The position numbers and the translations under genes are program-made. The notes under the pieces were generated by a model that was not told where the DNA came from, did no database searches, and saw only the letters and a list, made by a program, of their open reading frames with translations. DNA of 37,266 bases from Thermoplasmata archaeon (lineage in GTDB: Archaea; Thermoplasmatota; Thermoplasmata; Lutacidiplasmatales; UBA184): positions 1 through 37,266 of the forward strand of contig JAKIWX010000008.1 of assembly GCA_022749845.1 (NCBI GenBank), given 5' to 3'. Within the stretch, counting starts at the first letter, position 1. Each line of letters begins with the position of its first letter. Below are positions 20,296-29,484 of this stretch, in pieces.

Positions 20296-20988
20296 TCAGC
20301 CGACACCCGCCGAGCTGTTCGACTCGCTCGCAGCGGAGAGGCGCGGCACGTCGTTCCGGGGCCGGGTTGACCACGGGCTGAATTCCGCGAGGCGCGCCCA
20401 GGAGGGAAAGCGTCCCTCGATGTAGTAGTCCAAGCTGTAGCGGCTCACTCCGTAGACCGAGTTGAAGACGATCAGCGCGAGGAAGAGGAGGGCGTAGATC
20501 ACGCCGGCCCCAACGTCGGTGCCGCCGGCTCCGGGAGAGTACGGGCCACCGAACCCCTCGGGGACCGCCCAGATGAGCAGGCTCAGCGCGACCCCGGCCA
20601 CGTACGCGACCTTCCGGAGCAGTCCTGCGACGACGGCGATCCCGAGAGCGAGCTCGAGGATCCCGACCGTGTACACGATCAGGGACGGGTTCCCATTCGC
20701 CTGGGTGACCCAGAAGGAGTACCATCCCGAGAGCCAGCTGGGAGCGTTTCCGGCCGCGGTCTGGACCGCGGCGGGGAAGCTGTTGACGAAACCGGAGGTA
20801 AACTTGAGCGCCCCGTCGACGAGCCACACCAACCCGAACGCAATGCGAAACAGGCTCTTGAGACTCCGAGCGTTGCGGGCCCACCAGTTCTCGGCGCCGT
20901 GTCCGACCGTGCTTGGTTCGACCATGTTGATCACTAGGAAGGGAGAACCCGGAACCGGCCCTAAAAGCCACGTGCGTTTCTCAGCCAT
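20296..20988 (-). CDS. DoxX/DoxD-like membrane protein
   Basis: 'LFRIAFGLVWLVDGALKFTSGF...', four TM segments. Possible downstream start at ATG 20925, which follows a TATA-like 'gcttttag'. Confidence 0.8.
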   Translation of the reverse strand: MAEKRTWLLGPVPGSPFLVINMVEPSTVGHGAENWWARNARSLKSLFRIAFGLVWLVDGALKFTSGFVNSFPAAVQTAAGNAPSWLSGWYSFWVTQANGNPSLIVYTVGILELALGIAVVAGLLRKVAYVAGVALSLLIWAVPEGFGGPYSPGAGGTDVGAGVIYALLFLALIVFNSVYGVSRYSLDYYIEGRFPSWARLAEFSPWSTRPRNDVPRLSAASESNSSAGVG

Positions 20989-21073
20989 GATTCCCATCTC
21001 TGAGAAAGGGCCGCCCCGCCCGGCCGCACCTTAAGTCGGGAGGGCGTACTCCTTGAACCTCGGGGTTGGCAGG

Positions 21074-21856
21074 GTGTCGGAGGAGCTGTTGCGGGAGGGG
21101 GAGACGGTCCTCCTCTGGCACTCCGAGACCGATTCGGTGCTGCTGCCGCTCCGGAGCGGTCCTCATTCGGTGCCGGGCCGGGGGGTGGTCGACCTGGCTG
21201 CGGTCATCGGAAAGCCTCCGGGGGAAGTATACCGCTGGGCGGGGGCGAACTTCCGGGTCCTCCGGCCCTCGCTTGGAGACCGACTCGCTGCCCTTCGTCG
21301 GAAGGCCCAGATTGTCACCCCCAAGGATGCGGCCCAGATGCTCTTTCTCGCGGGAGTACTTCCGGGAGCGCGCATCGCGGAGGCTGGAAGCGGAAGTGGT
21401 TGGCTCACCGTCGTGCTGGCGTGCAGTGTGGGGGCCGCAGGACGGGTCCGTTCGTACGACCGGCGGCCGGAGTTCCTCGACTTCGCACGAGCGAATGTCG
21501 TAGCTGCCGGATACGGGGAGCGAGTTGAATTCGAGGAGCGGGACGTCGCAGCCTCCGGATTCGACCAGTCCGACTTCGATGCCATCCTCCTCGACCTGCC
21601 CGAGCCCTGGGAGGTCGTCGGCAAGTGTCGGGACGCGCTTCGACTGGGGGGCGGGCTCGCGACGTACACTCCGACCTACAACCAGCTCGAACGCACGGTC
21701 CGAGCGCTCCGCGAATCCGGCTTCCACCACATCGTGAGCGAGGAGCTCCTCCTTCGAACTCTCGAGGTGGGGGAAGGCGGCACACGTCCGGCGTTCGAGA
21801 TGCTCGGCCACACGGGGTTCCTCACGGGGGCGCGCTGGATGGGACCGTCGTGGTGA
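21074..21856 (+). CDS. tRNA (adenine-N1)-methyltransferase, TrmI family
   Basis: 'RKAQIVTPKDAAQMLFLAGVLPGARIAEAGSGSGWLTVVLA', 'DAILLDLPEPW'. GTG 21074 chosen over TTG 21053 given TATA-like 'ccttaag' near 21030. Confidence 0.88.
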   Translation: MSEELLREGETVLLWHSETDSVLLPLRSGPHSVPGRGVVDLAAVIGKPPGEVYRWAGANFRVLRPSLGDRLAALRRKAQIVTPKDAAQMLFLAGVLPGARIAEAGSGSGWLTVVLACSVGAAGRVRSYDRRPEFLDFARANVVAAGYGERVEFEERDVAASGFDQSDFDAILLDLPEPWEVVGKCRDALRLGGGLATYTPTYNQLERTVRALRESGFHHIVSEELLLRTLEVGEGGTRPAFEMLGHTGFLTGARWMGPSW

Positions 21857-22608
21857 ACACCGCGCTCTCCATCGGCGGCCTCGCGGGCGTCCTCCTCTCG
21901 GGGGGATTCATCTACTGGCAGATCGGACGCTACGCGGCCCCCCAGGTTCCCGAGACGCTCTTCGACGAACGACGGCTCTTCATCGCCTACGCGGTCGGGC
22001 TCTTCGTCGGGGCGCCGCTCGTCTTCCCGTTCCTGTTCTACCTCTCCGCGCTCCGCAACGCCGCTCTCGACGTCGCGCTCCTTGATCTTCTGCTCCTCCT
22101 CGCCGGGACGGAGCTCGCGGCCTTCCTGCTGCGCCGAGCGCGCTACTTCGGCCAAGATGCGGCGGGACCGTTCTACGCTCTCGGCATGCGGGCCGGTGCG
22201 GCCGGTATCCTCGTGGTCGCGCTCGTGACCGGTGCCCTCAGCGCCGCCGCGCCGCCCGCTGCAGAGCTTCCGGTCGTGTTCGCCCAGGCTGTCGCGGTCG
22301 TGGCCGTCTCGACCGCGTCCGGGTACCTCGCGATCCGCCTCCCCGAGCGACAGGGGCTCCTCGCAGGTTCGCCCGTGGGTGCCGCGCTCTTCGCCGTCTT
22401 CGGTTACGTCCTCATCGGCGGGGCGGAGGTGCTGGATCCGGCGACGGGGTTCGCTTCGGCCGCGCTCGCCGTCGCGGGCAGCACGTGGGTGATCTTCCGG
22501 CTGCGCGACCTCGTACTCGGCCGCATCCCTCCGCCTTCGGGAGCCGCACCGAAGGCAGCGAGCCCTTCCGCCTACGGACGGCTCGAGCGCCGGACCGGCC
22601 CCGAGTAG
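21853..22608 (+). CDS. polytopic membrane protein
   Basis: GTG 21853 overlaps the upstream stop; about seven hydrophobic segments. Confidence 0.72.
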   Translation: MNTALSIGGLAGVLLSGGFIYWQIGRYAAPQVPETLFDERRLFIAYAVGLFVGAPLVFPFLFYLSALRNAALDVALLDLLLLLAGTELAAFLLRRARYFGQDAAGPFYALGMRAGAAGILVVALVTGALSAAAPPAAELPVVFAQAVAVVAVSTASGYLAIRLPERQGLLAGSPVGAALFAVFGYVLIGGAEVLDPATGFASAALAVAGSTWVIFRLRDLVLGRIPPPSGAAPKAASPSAYGRLERRTGPE

Positions 22609-22735
22609 GGCCTCCGGGCGCGACGGAAAGCGGTTTGACCCTCGCGCGGGTCCCCGAACGGCAGGCTCGACTGGGTGCCTACCGTTCCGGAGGGTCGCCT
22701 TCCGGCGCCAAAGCGCGCGGCCGACCGCACTCCTC

Positions 22736-24106
22736 ATGTCGGAACGGCTGCGCGCCCCCGGGACTGTGCGCCCTCGCCCGGCGCGGAGGGGCCGCCGCCC
22801 CGCCCGCGCAGCGAAGGCCGAGCGGGAGCGCCGGCGTCCCCGCAAGGAGCAGCTCGCCGAGCTCTCCACCGAACTCCAGTGGGTCCGTCCGGCGACCGAG
22901 GCGCCGCCGCCCCCGGCGAGAGTTCCCTTCCGGCGACTGCACGTCGTGATGGTGGGCTGGGAGTTCCCTCCGACCCACTCGGGAGGCCTCGGCGTCCATT
23001 CCTACGAGCTCGTCCGCGAGCTATCGCGGATGGGACACAGGGTGACCTTCCTCCTGCCGTTCCCCGGGGAGTACACGTCGGTCCCCGGCGTCGAGATCCT
23101 CTGGCCCGGCTCGGGCCGACGAGCGGGGCGGCCGCCCGTGGCGGCGCGGTGGAACGCGTACGACCGGCCCCTGTCGCGGGAGAGCGGGTTCCTCGAATCG
23201 GTCGAGTCGTTCACGGAGTGGGTCGCACGGTTCCGACCGTCGGCCCCGGTGGACGTGGTGCACGTCCACGACTGGTTTGGGACCGAAGGAGGATCGCGTC
23301 TCGCTCACCGGCTCGGCCGGCCGCTTGTGCTGACGATCCACTCCACGGAGTACGACCGGAGCCTCGGGCATCCGTGGGCGGACATCCTCGCCCGGGAGAC
23401 GCTCGGACTTCGCGAGGCGGAGCGTGTAATCGCGGTGAGCAAGCACCTGAAGCAGCAGCTCGTCGAGCGGTACCAGGTTCCCCCCGACCGGATCCGGGTG
23501 ATCTACAACGCGGTCCGGCCCCCGGAGCGCGTCGCGCGCATCTCACCGGAGCGACCGACCGTGCTCTACCTCGGACGCCTTGCGGCCATGAAAGGCGTCG
23601 ACACCTTTCTCCGGGCCGCCGCCCGGGCGACGCCCCAGCTCCCGAACGCCCTCTTCGTCGTGGCCGGGGAGGGGCCCGAGTACCCCCGCCTCCTCGCGCT
23701 CGCCGCCCACCTCGGCATCGCGGACCGCACCCTCTTCCTCGGCAAGGTGACGGACGAGGAGCGGACCGCCCTTCTCGCGCGCGCCGACGTCTTCGTGCTC
23801 CCGAGCGTCGTCGAGCCGTTCGGGATAGCCGCGCTCGAGGCGATGGCGGCCGGGGTGCCGACCATCCTGTCGAAGACGAGCGGGGTCGCGGAGGTGGCGG
23901 GGCACGCCTTCGCCGTCGACTTCTGGGACATCGATGAGTACGCAAGCCGCATCGCGGAGCTGCTCACCTACCCGGCGCTCCGCCGCACGATGGGCGACCT
24001 CGGCCGGGAGGAGGCGATGCGCACCGGGTGGGCGGAGCGCGCGGTCGAGACGGTGAGCGTCTACCTCGAGGTACTGGGCGTGGGCCGGCCGGGGGCGGGC
24101 CGGTGA
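22736..24106 (+). CDS. glycosyltransferase family 4 / glycogen-synthase-like
   Basis: 'MVGWEFPPTHSGGLGVHSYELVREL', 'VHVHDWFGTEGG', 'VLYLGRLAAMKGVDTFLRAA', 'PSVVEPFGIAALEAMAAGVP'. Start uncertain; the first ~70 aa are low complexity. Confidence 0.9.
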   Translation: MSERLRAPGTVRPRPARRGRRPARAAKAERERRRPRKEQLAELSTELQWVRPATEAPPPPARVPFRRLHVVMVGWEFPPTHSGGLGVHSYELVRELSRMGHRVTFLLPFPGEYTSVPGVEILWPGSGRRAGRPPVAARWNAYDRPLSRESGFLESVESFTEWVARFRPSAPVDVVHVHDWFGTEGGSRLAHRLGRPLVLTIHSTEYDRSLGHPWADILARETLGLREAERVIAVSKHLKQQLVERYQVPPDRIRVIYNAVRPPERVARISPERPTVLYLGRLAAMKGVDTFLRAAARATPQLPNALFVVAGEGPEYPRLLALAAHLGIADRTLFLGKVTDEERTALLARADVFVLPSVVEPFGIAALEAMAAGVPTILSKTSGVAEVAGHAFAVDFWDIDEYASRIAELLTYPALRRTMGDLGREEAMRTGWAERAVETVSVYLEVLGVGRPGAGR

Positions 24107-25281
24107 AGATCGTCTTCTACGCCCACCTCCACCAGCCTTGGCGCCTCGCCCGGTTCCGCTACCTCGACCTCGGGAGCGGACGCTCCTACTTCGATCACGA
24201 ACGGAACATCTCCATCTTTCGGCGCATCGCCGAGCAGTGCTACCGGCCCGCGATGGGTCGGCTCAAGGAGGCGCTCGAACACCACCCGGAGTTCCGTTTC
24301 TCCCTCTCCGTGACCGGCACCTGGATCGAACAGGCACGGGAGGCCGCACCGGACCTCCTGCCGCTCCTGCGGGGCTTCGTCGAGACGCGCCGCGTCTCCA
24401 TCCTCGCGGAGACGTACTACCACTCGCTCGCCTTCCTGCTGCCTCCCCCCGAGCTCGAGGAGGAGGTGGCGCTCCACGGCCGGCTCGTCGCCGAGACGCT
24501 CGGCGCGAAGCCGACGGTCCTTCGGATGACGGAGCTCGCGTACTCCGACGAGCTCGCGAAGTTCGCGACCCACCGAGGCTACCGCGCCATGCTCGCCGAG
24601 GGTTGGGAGGGCGTCCTCGGCGGGCAAGCCCCCACCCACCGGTACACGTCGAGCGTGGCGCCGGAGCTCTCGGTGCTGCTCCGGCACTACCGCCTGAGCG
24701 ACGACGTCGGCTTCCGCTTCTCCTCGAAGGGCTGGAACGAGTATCCGCTCACGAGCGAGAAGTACGCGCACTGGATCGCCTCGACGCCAGGGGACCTCGT
24801 GGGGGTCTTCCTCGATTTCGAGACGTTCGGCGAGCACCACCCCGCCTCCACCGGGATCCTCGAGTTCCTCTCCGCCCTCCCCGCGGCGGCCGCCCGGGAG
24901 CACGCTCTCGGCTGGGCCACGGTCGAGGAGGCGCTCGAGGCACCCTCGGCCGGTCCGTTCTCGGCGCCGGTCACGCTCACTTGGGCGGACCAGAACCGGG
25001 ACCTCGGCGCCTGGCTCGGGAACGACCTGCAGCGTTCGGCGTTCGAAGCGGCGAAGAAGGCCGGGATCCTGGTGCGGCGCACGGGGGATCCGGAGCTCCT
25101 GACGCAGTGGCGGAAGCTCCTCACCTCCGACCATTTCTACTACATGTATCTCGGAGGCCACGGGGCGGACCTCGGGGTCCACCAGTACTTCAGTTCCTAC
25201 GGTAGCCCCTACGACGCCTACGCGAACTACATGAACGCGCTCACGGACCTGCGGGACCGGGCGCTCGAAAAGCTGCGGTAG
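24103..25281 (+). CDS. GH57-family glycoside hydrolase (alpha-amylase-like)
   Basis: 'FYAHLHQPWRL', 'FSLSVTGTWIEQ', 'AETYYHS', 'TELAYSDELAKFATHRGYRAMLAEG', 'FLDFETFGEHHP'; GTG start overlaps the GT4 stop. Confidence 0.92.
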   Translation: MKIVFYAHLHQPWRLARFRYLDLGSGRSYFDHERNISIFRRIAEQCYRPAMGRLKEALEHHPEFRFSLSVTGTWIEQAREAAPDLLPLLRGFVETRRVSILAETYYHSLAFLLPPPELEEEVALHGRLVAETLGAKPTVLRMTELAYSDELAKFATHRGYRAMLAEGWEGVLGGQAPTHRYTSSVAPELSVLLRHYRLSDDVGFRFSSKGWNEYPLTSEKYAHWIASTPGDLVGVFLDFETFGEHHPASTGILEFLSALPAAAAREHALGWATVEEALEAPSAGPFSAPVTLTWADQNRDLGAWLGNDLQRSAFEAAKKAGILVRRTGDPELLTQWRKLLTSDHFYYMYLGGHGADLGVHQYFSSYGSPYDAYANYMNALTDLRDRALEKLR

Positions 25282-25289
25282 CCCCGCGG

Positions 25290-25328
25290 AAAAAAAGGGT
25301 AGGAGGGCGGCCGGTTGCCCGGCCGCCC
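25290..25328 (-). terminator. hairpin plus T7 tract, putative terminator for the minus-strand gene
   Basis: Perfect 10-bp stem GGGCGGCCGG-ttgc-CCGGCCGCCC (25305-25328) followed on the minus strand by an 8-nt spacer and T7 (25296-25290), between convergent genes. Confidence 0.5.
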
Positions 25329-25348
25329 GAAAGGATTGCGCTCGCTGG

Positions 25349-25885
25349 CTACGGAGGAGCCGGGTACACCGGGACCTGGAGCATCAGCAGCAAGATCACA
25401 AGGACCAAGATGATGATGAGCCAGCCGTTGAACCGCCGGTCCGCGATGATGTAGGCGAACTCATCGCTCTTCGTCTCCGCCGTCGGCTTGAGGCCCCAGT
25501 GCATCCGGAAGCCGGCGCCCATGATGAGGAGAGACGCGCCCAGGACGGCGAGGGTCTTTCCGATCAGCGTGGCCGTGTAGGCACCGTTCAGGAAGTTGAC
25601 GGGACACGTTGTGGAGGGCGTCGTGACGTAGCAGCTTGCGGGCTGCGTGGTCCCGACGACGATCACGAGGGCGCCCACGACGAACAGCACGAACCCCAGG
25701 AGGCGCAGGATGTTCGCTCCCATGCCCGAGGTCTCGAACCGGTGCATCATCTGCATCGGGGACTGTTGCGCAGCCTGCCCGGGCGGAGGGTTCCAGCCCG
25801 GCGCGGGGGGGGTGGGACCCCAGTTCGGCGGTGGTTGGTTCTGGCCCCAGGCGGGGGGCGGTGCGGGAGGTGGGGTGGCGCCCAT
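25349..25885 (-). CDS. membrane protein with Pro-rich N-terminus
   Basis: Pro/Gln/Gly-rich N-terminus, then three TMs; minus-strand TATA-like 'gtttaact' near 25911-25917 is consistent with ATG 25885. Confidence 0.75.
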   Translation of the reverse strand: MGATPPPAPPPAWGQNQPPPNWGPTPPAPGWNPPPGQAAQQSPMQMMHRFETSGMGANILRLLGFVLFVVGALVIVVGTTQPASCYVTTPSTTCPVNFLNGAYTATLIGKTLAVLGASLLIMGAGFRMHWGLKPTAETKSDEFAYIIADRRFNGWLIIILVLVILLLMLQVPVYPAPP

Positions 25886-25954
25886 GGGCACGGCACCCGG
25901 GGAACGGAGAGTTAAACCTGTCGGTGCCTGCGAATTTGGTCCCCGGAGGAGCCG

Positions 25955-26992
25955 CTAGGCCGCGGGCGCGGTCGGCGAGCGGACCGACCAGGACTCGACA
26001 CCCTCCGGGCAGAACGCGAAGTCGACCGTCCGGCCCCCACTTCGGGTCACCGCCTTCGCGACCTCCTGGCGCCGTTGGAAGTCGCAGAAGAGGAGCAAAT
26101 ACCCACCGCCCCCCGCGCCGGTGAGCTTCCCGCCGAGCGCCCCGGCCTCCCGCGCGTGGGCATACAGGGCATCGATCTCGGGGTTCGTGACGCCCTCGGT
26201 GAACTGCTTCTTCGCCTCCCAGCTCGCATGCAGGAGCTCCCCCATCCCGTCGAGGTTCCCGGTGAGCAGCGCCTTCTTCATGTCGAAGGCAAGGTGCTTG
26301 GTCGCGTCGAGCCCCTCCACGGTCTCGCTGCGACCGTCGCGGTAGGCCCGGGTCTGGCTCTCGATGATGGTCCCAGAAAGTCGCGTCGTCCCCGTGAAGC
26401 AGAGCATCAGGCGGTAGGCGAGCTCGTTGCGCACCTCCGCGTCGATGCGCAGTCGGTTCACGACCGTACCCTCCTTCGTGAACTCCATGAAGTTGAACCC
26501 CCCGAACGCGGCGGCGTACTGGTCCTGGCGGCCCCCGGGCTCTCCGAGCTCGACCCGTTCGATGCGGTAGGCGAGCTCGGCGAGCTCGTAGAGCGTCATC
26601 GGGAGCTTTAGGTACCGGCCGAAGAGGCTGACGAGCGCCACCGTGAGCGTCGAGGAGCTTCCGAGCCCGGTGCGGGGCGGGGCGTCCGAGTGGAGGAACA
26701 CCTCGACCTCCTGGTCGGTGCGGTGGAAGTGCTTCAGCACCGCCTTGACGAGGTCGAGCTCCCCGTTGAACACGAGCTCCTGCGGCGTGCGGAAGGTCGC
26801 GTCGAGGTCGAAGTCGAGCGACCGGACCCGCGCCTTCCCGCTACCGGATTCCGCGCGCAGCGTGGCGTAGGCGAACTTGTCGATCGCCGCGTTCAGGACG
26901 GCGCCCCCGCGCTCCTCCGGGTACGGGCTCACGTCCGTCCCGCCCCCGGCGAACGAGATCCGGAGCGGGGCTTTCGCCCGGAGGATCTCCAT
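25955..26992 (-). CDS. GHMP kinase (sugar kinase, HddA-like)
   Basis: 'RAKAPLRISFAGGGTDVSPYPEERGGAVLNAAID', 'PPRTGLGSSSTLTVAL', 'GKLTGAGGGGYLLLF'. Confidence 0.92.
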   Translation of the reverse strand: MEILRAKAPLRISFAGGGTDVSPYPEERGGAVLNAAIDKFAYATLRAESGSGKARVRSLDFDLDATFRTPQELVFNGELDLVKAVLKHFHRTDQEVEVFLHSDAPPRTGLGSSSTLTVALVSLFGRYLKLPMTLYELAELAYRIERVELGEPGGRQDQYAAAFGGFNFMEFTKEGTVVNRLRIDAEVRNELAYRLMLCFTGTTRLSGTIIESQTRAYRDGRSETVEGLDATKHLAFDMKKALLTGNLDGMGELLHASWEAKKQFTEGVTNPEIDALYAHAREAGALGGKLTGAGGGGYLLLFCDFQRRQEVAKAVTRSGGRTVDFAFCPEGVESWSVRSPTAPAA

Positions 26993-27048
26993 CGACGGGC
27001 GCGGAACGAATCAATATCTTGATAAGAGTGCCGCTTTCCGGTCGCGGG

Positions 27049-27474
27049 ATGGCGGAGGAGCGGGACAACTCGGGGAGCCGGAGGCTCCGCCTGTTCCTGC
27101 GCACGCACCGATTCCTCTTCGCCGCGCTCATCCTCGGGGCGGGCGCGTTGCTGAGCGCCCTCGCGATCGGCTTCTTCACGCCGATCAACGCCGCCCAGCC
27201 GTTCAGCTCGATCAACTCGGTGACGGACCAGCCGAACGGGGCGAACTACAACCTCCTGTTCGTCATCGTGGGTCCCATCGTCTCGATCATCGGGGCGTAC
27301 TTCGTGGGCGCCTACGTCATCGCGCGGCGCAAGTTCGAGCACCTGATGCAGACGCGGAGCAAGGCGGAGTTCCTGCGCAACATCCCCGAGCTCGAGCAGC
27401 TCCTCTGGGAGCTCACCCCCCACGACGAAGAGCGGTACTTCGACAAGCGGGTCGAGCTCCGCGTCCGCCGGTAA
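27049..27474 (+). CDS. two-TM membrane protein, unknown function
   Basis: ATG 27049 after TATA-like 'caatatcttgataag'; two TM segments then a charged cytoplasmic tail. Confidence 0.75.
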   Translation: MAEERDNSGSRRLRLFLRTHRFLFAALILGAGALLSALAIGFFTPINAAQPFSSINSVTDQPNGANYNLLFVIVGPIVSIIGAYFVGAYVIARRKFEHLMQTRSKAEFLRNIPELEQLLWELTPHDEERYFDKRVELRVRR

Positions 27475-27552
27475 CTCCCTCCTGCCCAGGTCGCCCGATC
27501 GCGACGCCCTGCGACCGGGGTGCCTCAAGTAGTCGGCCACGGTCGGCCGCGC

Positions 27553-28455
27553 ATGGCCGCGGCCGGCGGGCTCGACCGGATCCGGGAGTTCCGGTTCCGC
27601 CTCCTCCAGAAGCCCGAGGAGTTCCGTTCCGCCGAGGAGCTGGAGCGCCAGGCGATGGGAGGCGGGGAGGAGTCTCCCGTCTCGGTGAGCGTGCTTCGGA
27701 CCGCGCAGGACCACGGCGGACTCGTGTTCGGTGCGTTCGCGGACATCTACCTCGCCGGCGTGGGCGCGGACCTGCTCGGGTGGGACGGCAGCGAGCTCTA
27801 CCGGTTCGCCGTCCTCACCGCGGTCCGGCCCGAGTACCAGAACCATCGGCTCGGCTACCGGCTCATGGCCTTCCGCCGCGAGGAGGCCCTCAAACAGGGC
27901 CTCGCCGCGCTCCGCTGGACGCTCGACCCGCTCCGTAGCCGCGCGGCCCGGCTGTCGATCCACCTTCTGGGCGCCCGGGTCGAGCGGTACCTTCCGCACT
28001 ACTTCGGGCGGCTCGGTTGGGCGGAGGAGGAGGGGATCGACACCGACCGACTACGCCTGCGCTGGGGGCTCGCCGACGCCACCACCGAGGCACGGCTGGC
28101 GGGACGCCTCTCCTCCCCCGAGGAGGACCAGGCCCGTTGGACCGCGGCCCGGGCGATGATCACGACCGAGGGGGCGGAGACCGGCCTTCGGGTACCGACC
28201 GAGGTCCGAGAACCGAGCGGCCCCACCGCCCACCTCGAGATCCCGTTCGACCTCGTTGCCCTACGCGAACACGACCCCGCCTCCCTGCGGCGATGGCGCT
28301 CGGCGGTGCGCGATGCGTTCCGGGCCGCGGGGGACGTGGGCTACGAGGTCGAGGATTTCCTTGTCCTACCGCTCGAACACGAACGGCGAAGTTTCTACCT
28401 CCTCCGCCGCAAGACGCCCCTCGCCGGGGCCCCGCCGCCCGCGGGCCGGCCGTAA
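27553..28455 (+). CDS. GNAT-superfamily-like protein (COG3375-like)
   Basis: 'YRFAVLTAVRPEYQNHRLGYRLMAFRREEALKQGLAALRWTLDPLRSRAARLSIHLLGARVERYLPHYFG' acetyl-CoA-binding-like region and downstream WTFDPL-type motif. Confidence 0.75.
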   Translation: MAAAGGLDRIREFRFRLLQKPEEFRSAEELERQAMGGGEESPVSVSVLRTAQDHGGLVFGAFADIYLAGVGADLLGWDGSELYRFAVLTAVRPEYQNHRLGYRLMAFRREEALKQGLAALRWTLDPLRSRAARLSIHLLGARVERYLPHYFGRLGWAEEEGIDTDRLRLRWGLADATTEARLAGRLSSPEEDQARWTAARAMITTEGAETGLRVPTEVREPSGPTAHLEIPFDLVALREHDPASLRRWRSAVRDAFRAAGDVGYEVEDFLVLPLEHERRSFYLLRRKTPLAGAPPPAGRP

Positions 28456-28479
28456 GTAGGGGACGCGCGCTAGCTCGGC

Positions 28480-29430
28480 ATGGCGATGGCCGGCGCGGGC
28501 GCGCGTCGGGGCCGCACCCTCCTCTGGCTCCTGCTTCTGAGCGTAGGGTTCGGCGCCATCGCCGCGCTCATCGCTTCGCCCAGTGTGAGCACCCCTCACC
28601 CGGGCACCTACAGCTACGCGCCTGTCCCCGCGGTCCTCTTCATCGACCTCCTCGCGGTCGGGGTTCCCCTCCTCGTTGTTGTCTGGCTCGCTCGGATGCT
28701 CCTTGTGCGAACGCAGGGAACGAGCCTGCCGGCAAGCTACGCTCTGCTGACCTTCATGATCCTGGTTGGGGTAATCGTCGGGATCCTCACGTTGGGCGGC
28801 CTCCTCCACCAGTCGGCGTGGCCCGGTCAGGAATCCCCGGGCGCCCCCTCCAACGCCACGACTCCAGGCGGGGGCGGCGGAGGGAACGGGACTGCGTCGA
28901 ACGGTCCCCCGAACGGAAATCTCCACCTCCACACGGTCGCCTTCTCGCCTTGGGTGTGGGTCCTCCTGGCGGCGGTGGGCGTTGGGGCGAGCGCAATCGT
29001 GCTCGCAACGTACCTCTCCGCGACGCGGGCGAACCCACCCTCGGGATCGGAGGCTGCGAAGGACGCGGTTCGGCAGGAAGTCACGGACGCGTTGGCCCGT
29101 CTCGCCTCGAACACCTCGGAGGACCCGAGGGAGGTGATTCGCGCGCTCTACGCCCGGCTCTTACTCCGCCTCCAGCCGAGCCTTGCGGCAACGGAAGTAC
29201 TCACCGCACGGGAGATCGAGCGGGCGCTCGTCGAGCGCTGGCAGGTACGCCCGGCTCCGGCGGAGCATCTGACCCGGCTCTTCGAAGAGGCCCGGTACTC
29301 CCACCGGCTCCTTCCGGCGGACGCGGTGGTGACCACGCGCGCAGCGCTTGAGGAGGTCCTGGAGGACCTCCGAGGCGGCCGGACCCACGTGTCGCACGAG
29401 GTCCGGTTCCTTCGACCGCCCACGCGTTAG
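28480..29430 (+). CDS. DUF4129 domain-containing membrane protein
   Basis: Several N-terminal TMs; C-terminal 'VIRALYARLLLRLQPSLAATEVLTAREIERALVERW...LTRLFEEARYS'. Confidence 0.85.
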   Translation: MAMAGAGARRGRTLLWLLLLSVGFGAIAALIASPSVSTPHPGTYSYAPVPAVLFIDLLAVGVPLLVVVWLARMLLVRTQGTSLPASYALLTFMILVGVIVGILTLGGLLHQSAWPGQESPGAPSNATTPGGGGGGNGTASNGPPNGNLHLHTVAFSPWVWVLLAAVGVGASAIVLATYLSATRANPPSGSEAAKDAVRQEVTDALARLASNTSEDPREVIRALYARLLLRLQPSLAATEVLTAREIERALVERWQVRPAPAEHLTRLFEEARYSHRLLPADAVVTTRAALEEVLEDLRGGRTHVSHEVRFLRPPTR

Positions 29431-29484
29431 GGAAACCTCCATCCGTCGGCCCACCTTTCAGGTGCTCTCCCTGACGGAGGACCG

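Noticed and set aside
19451-20425. 324-aa plus-strand ORF antisense to the SDR gene
   Set aside because: The minus strand has clear SDR motifs; the plus translation is compositionally an antisense artefact.
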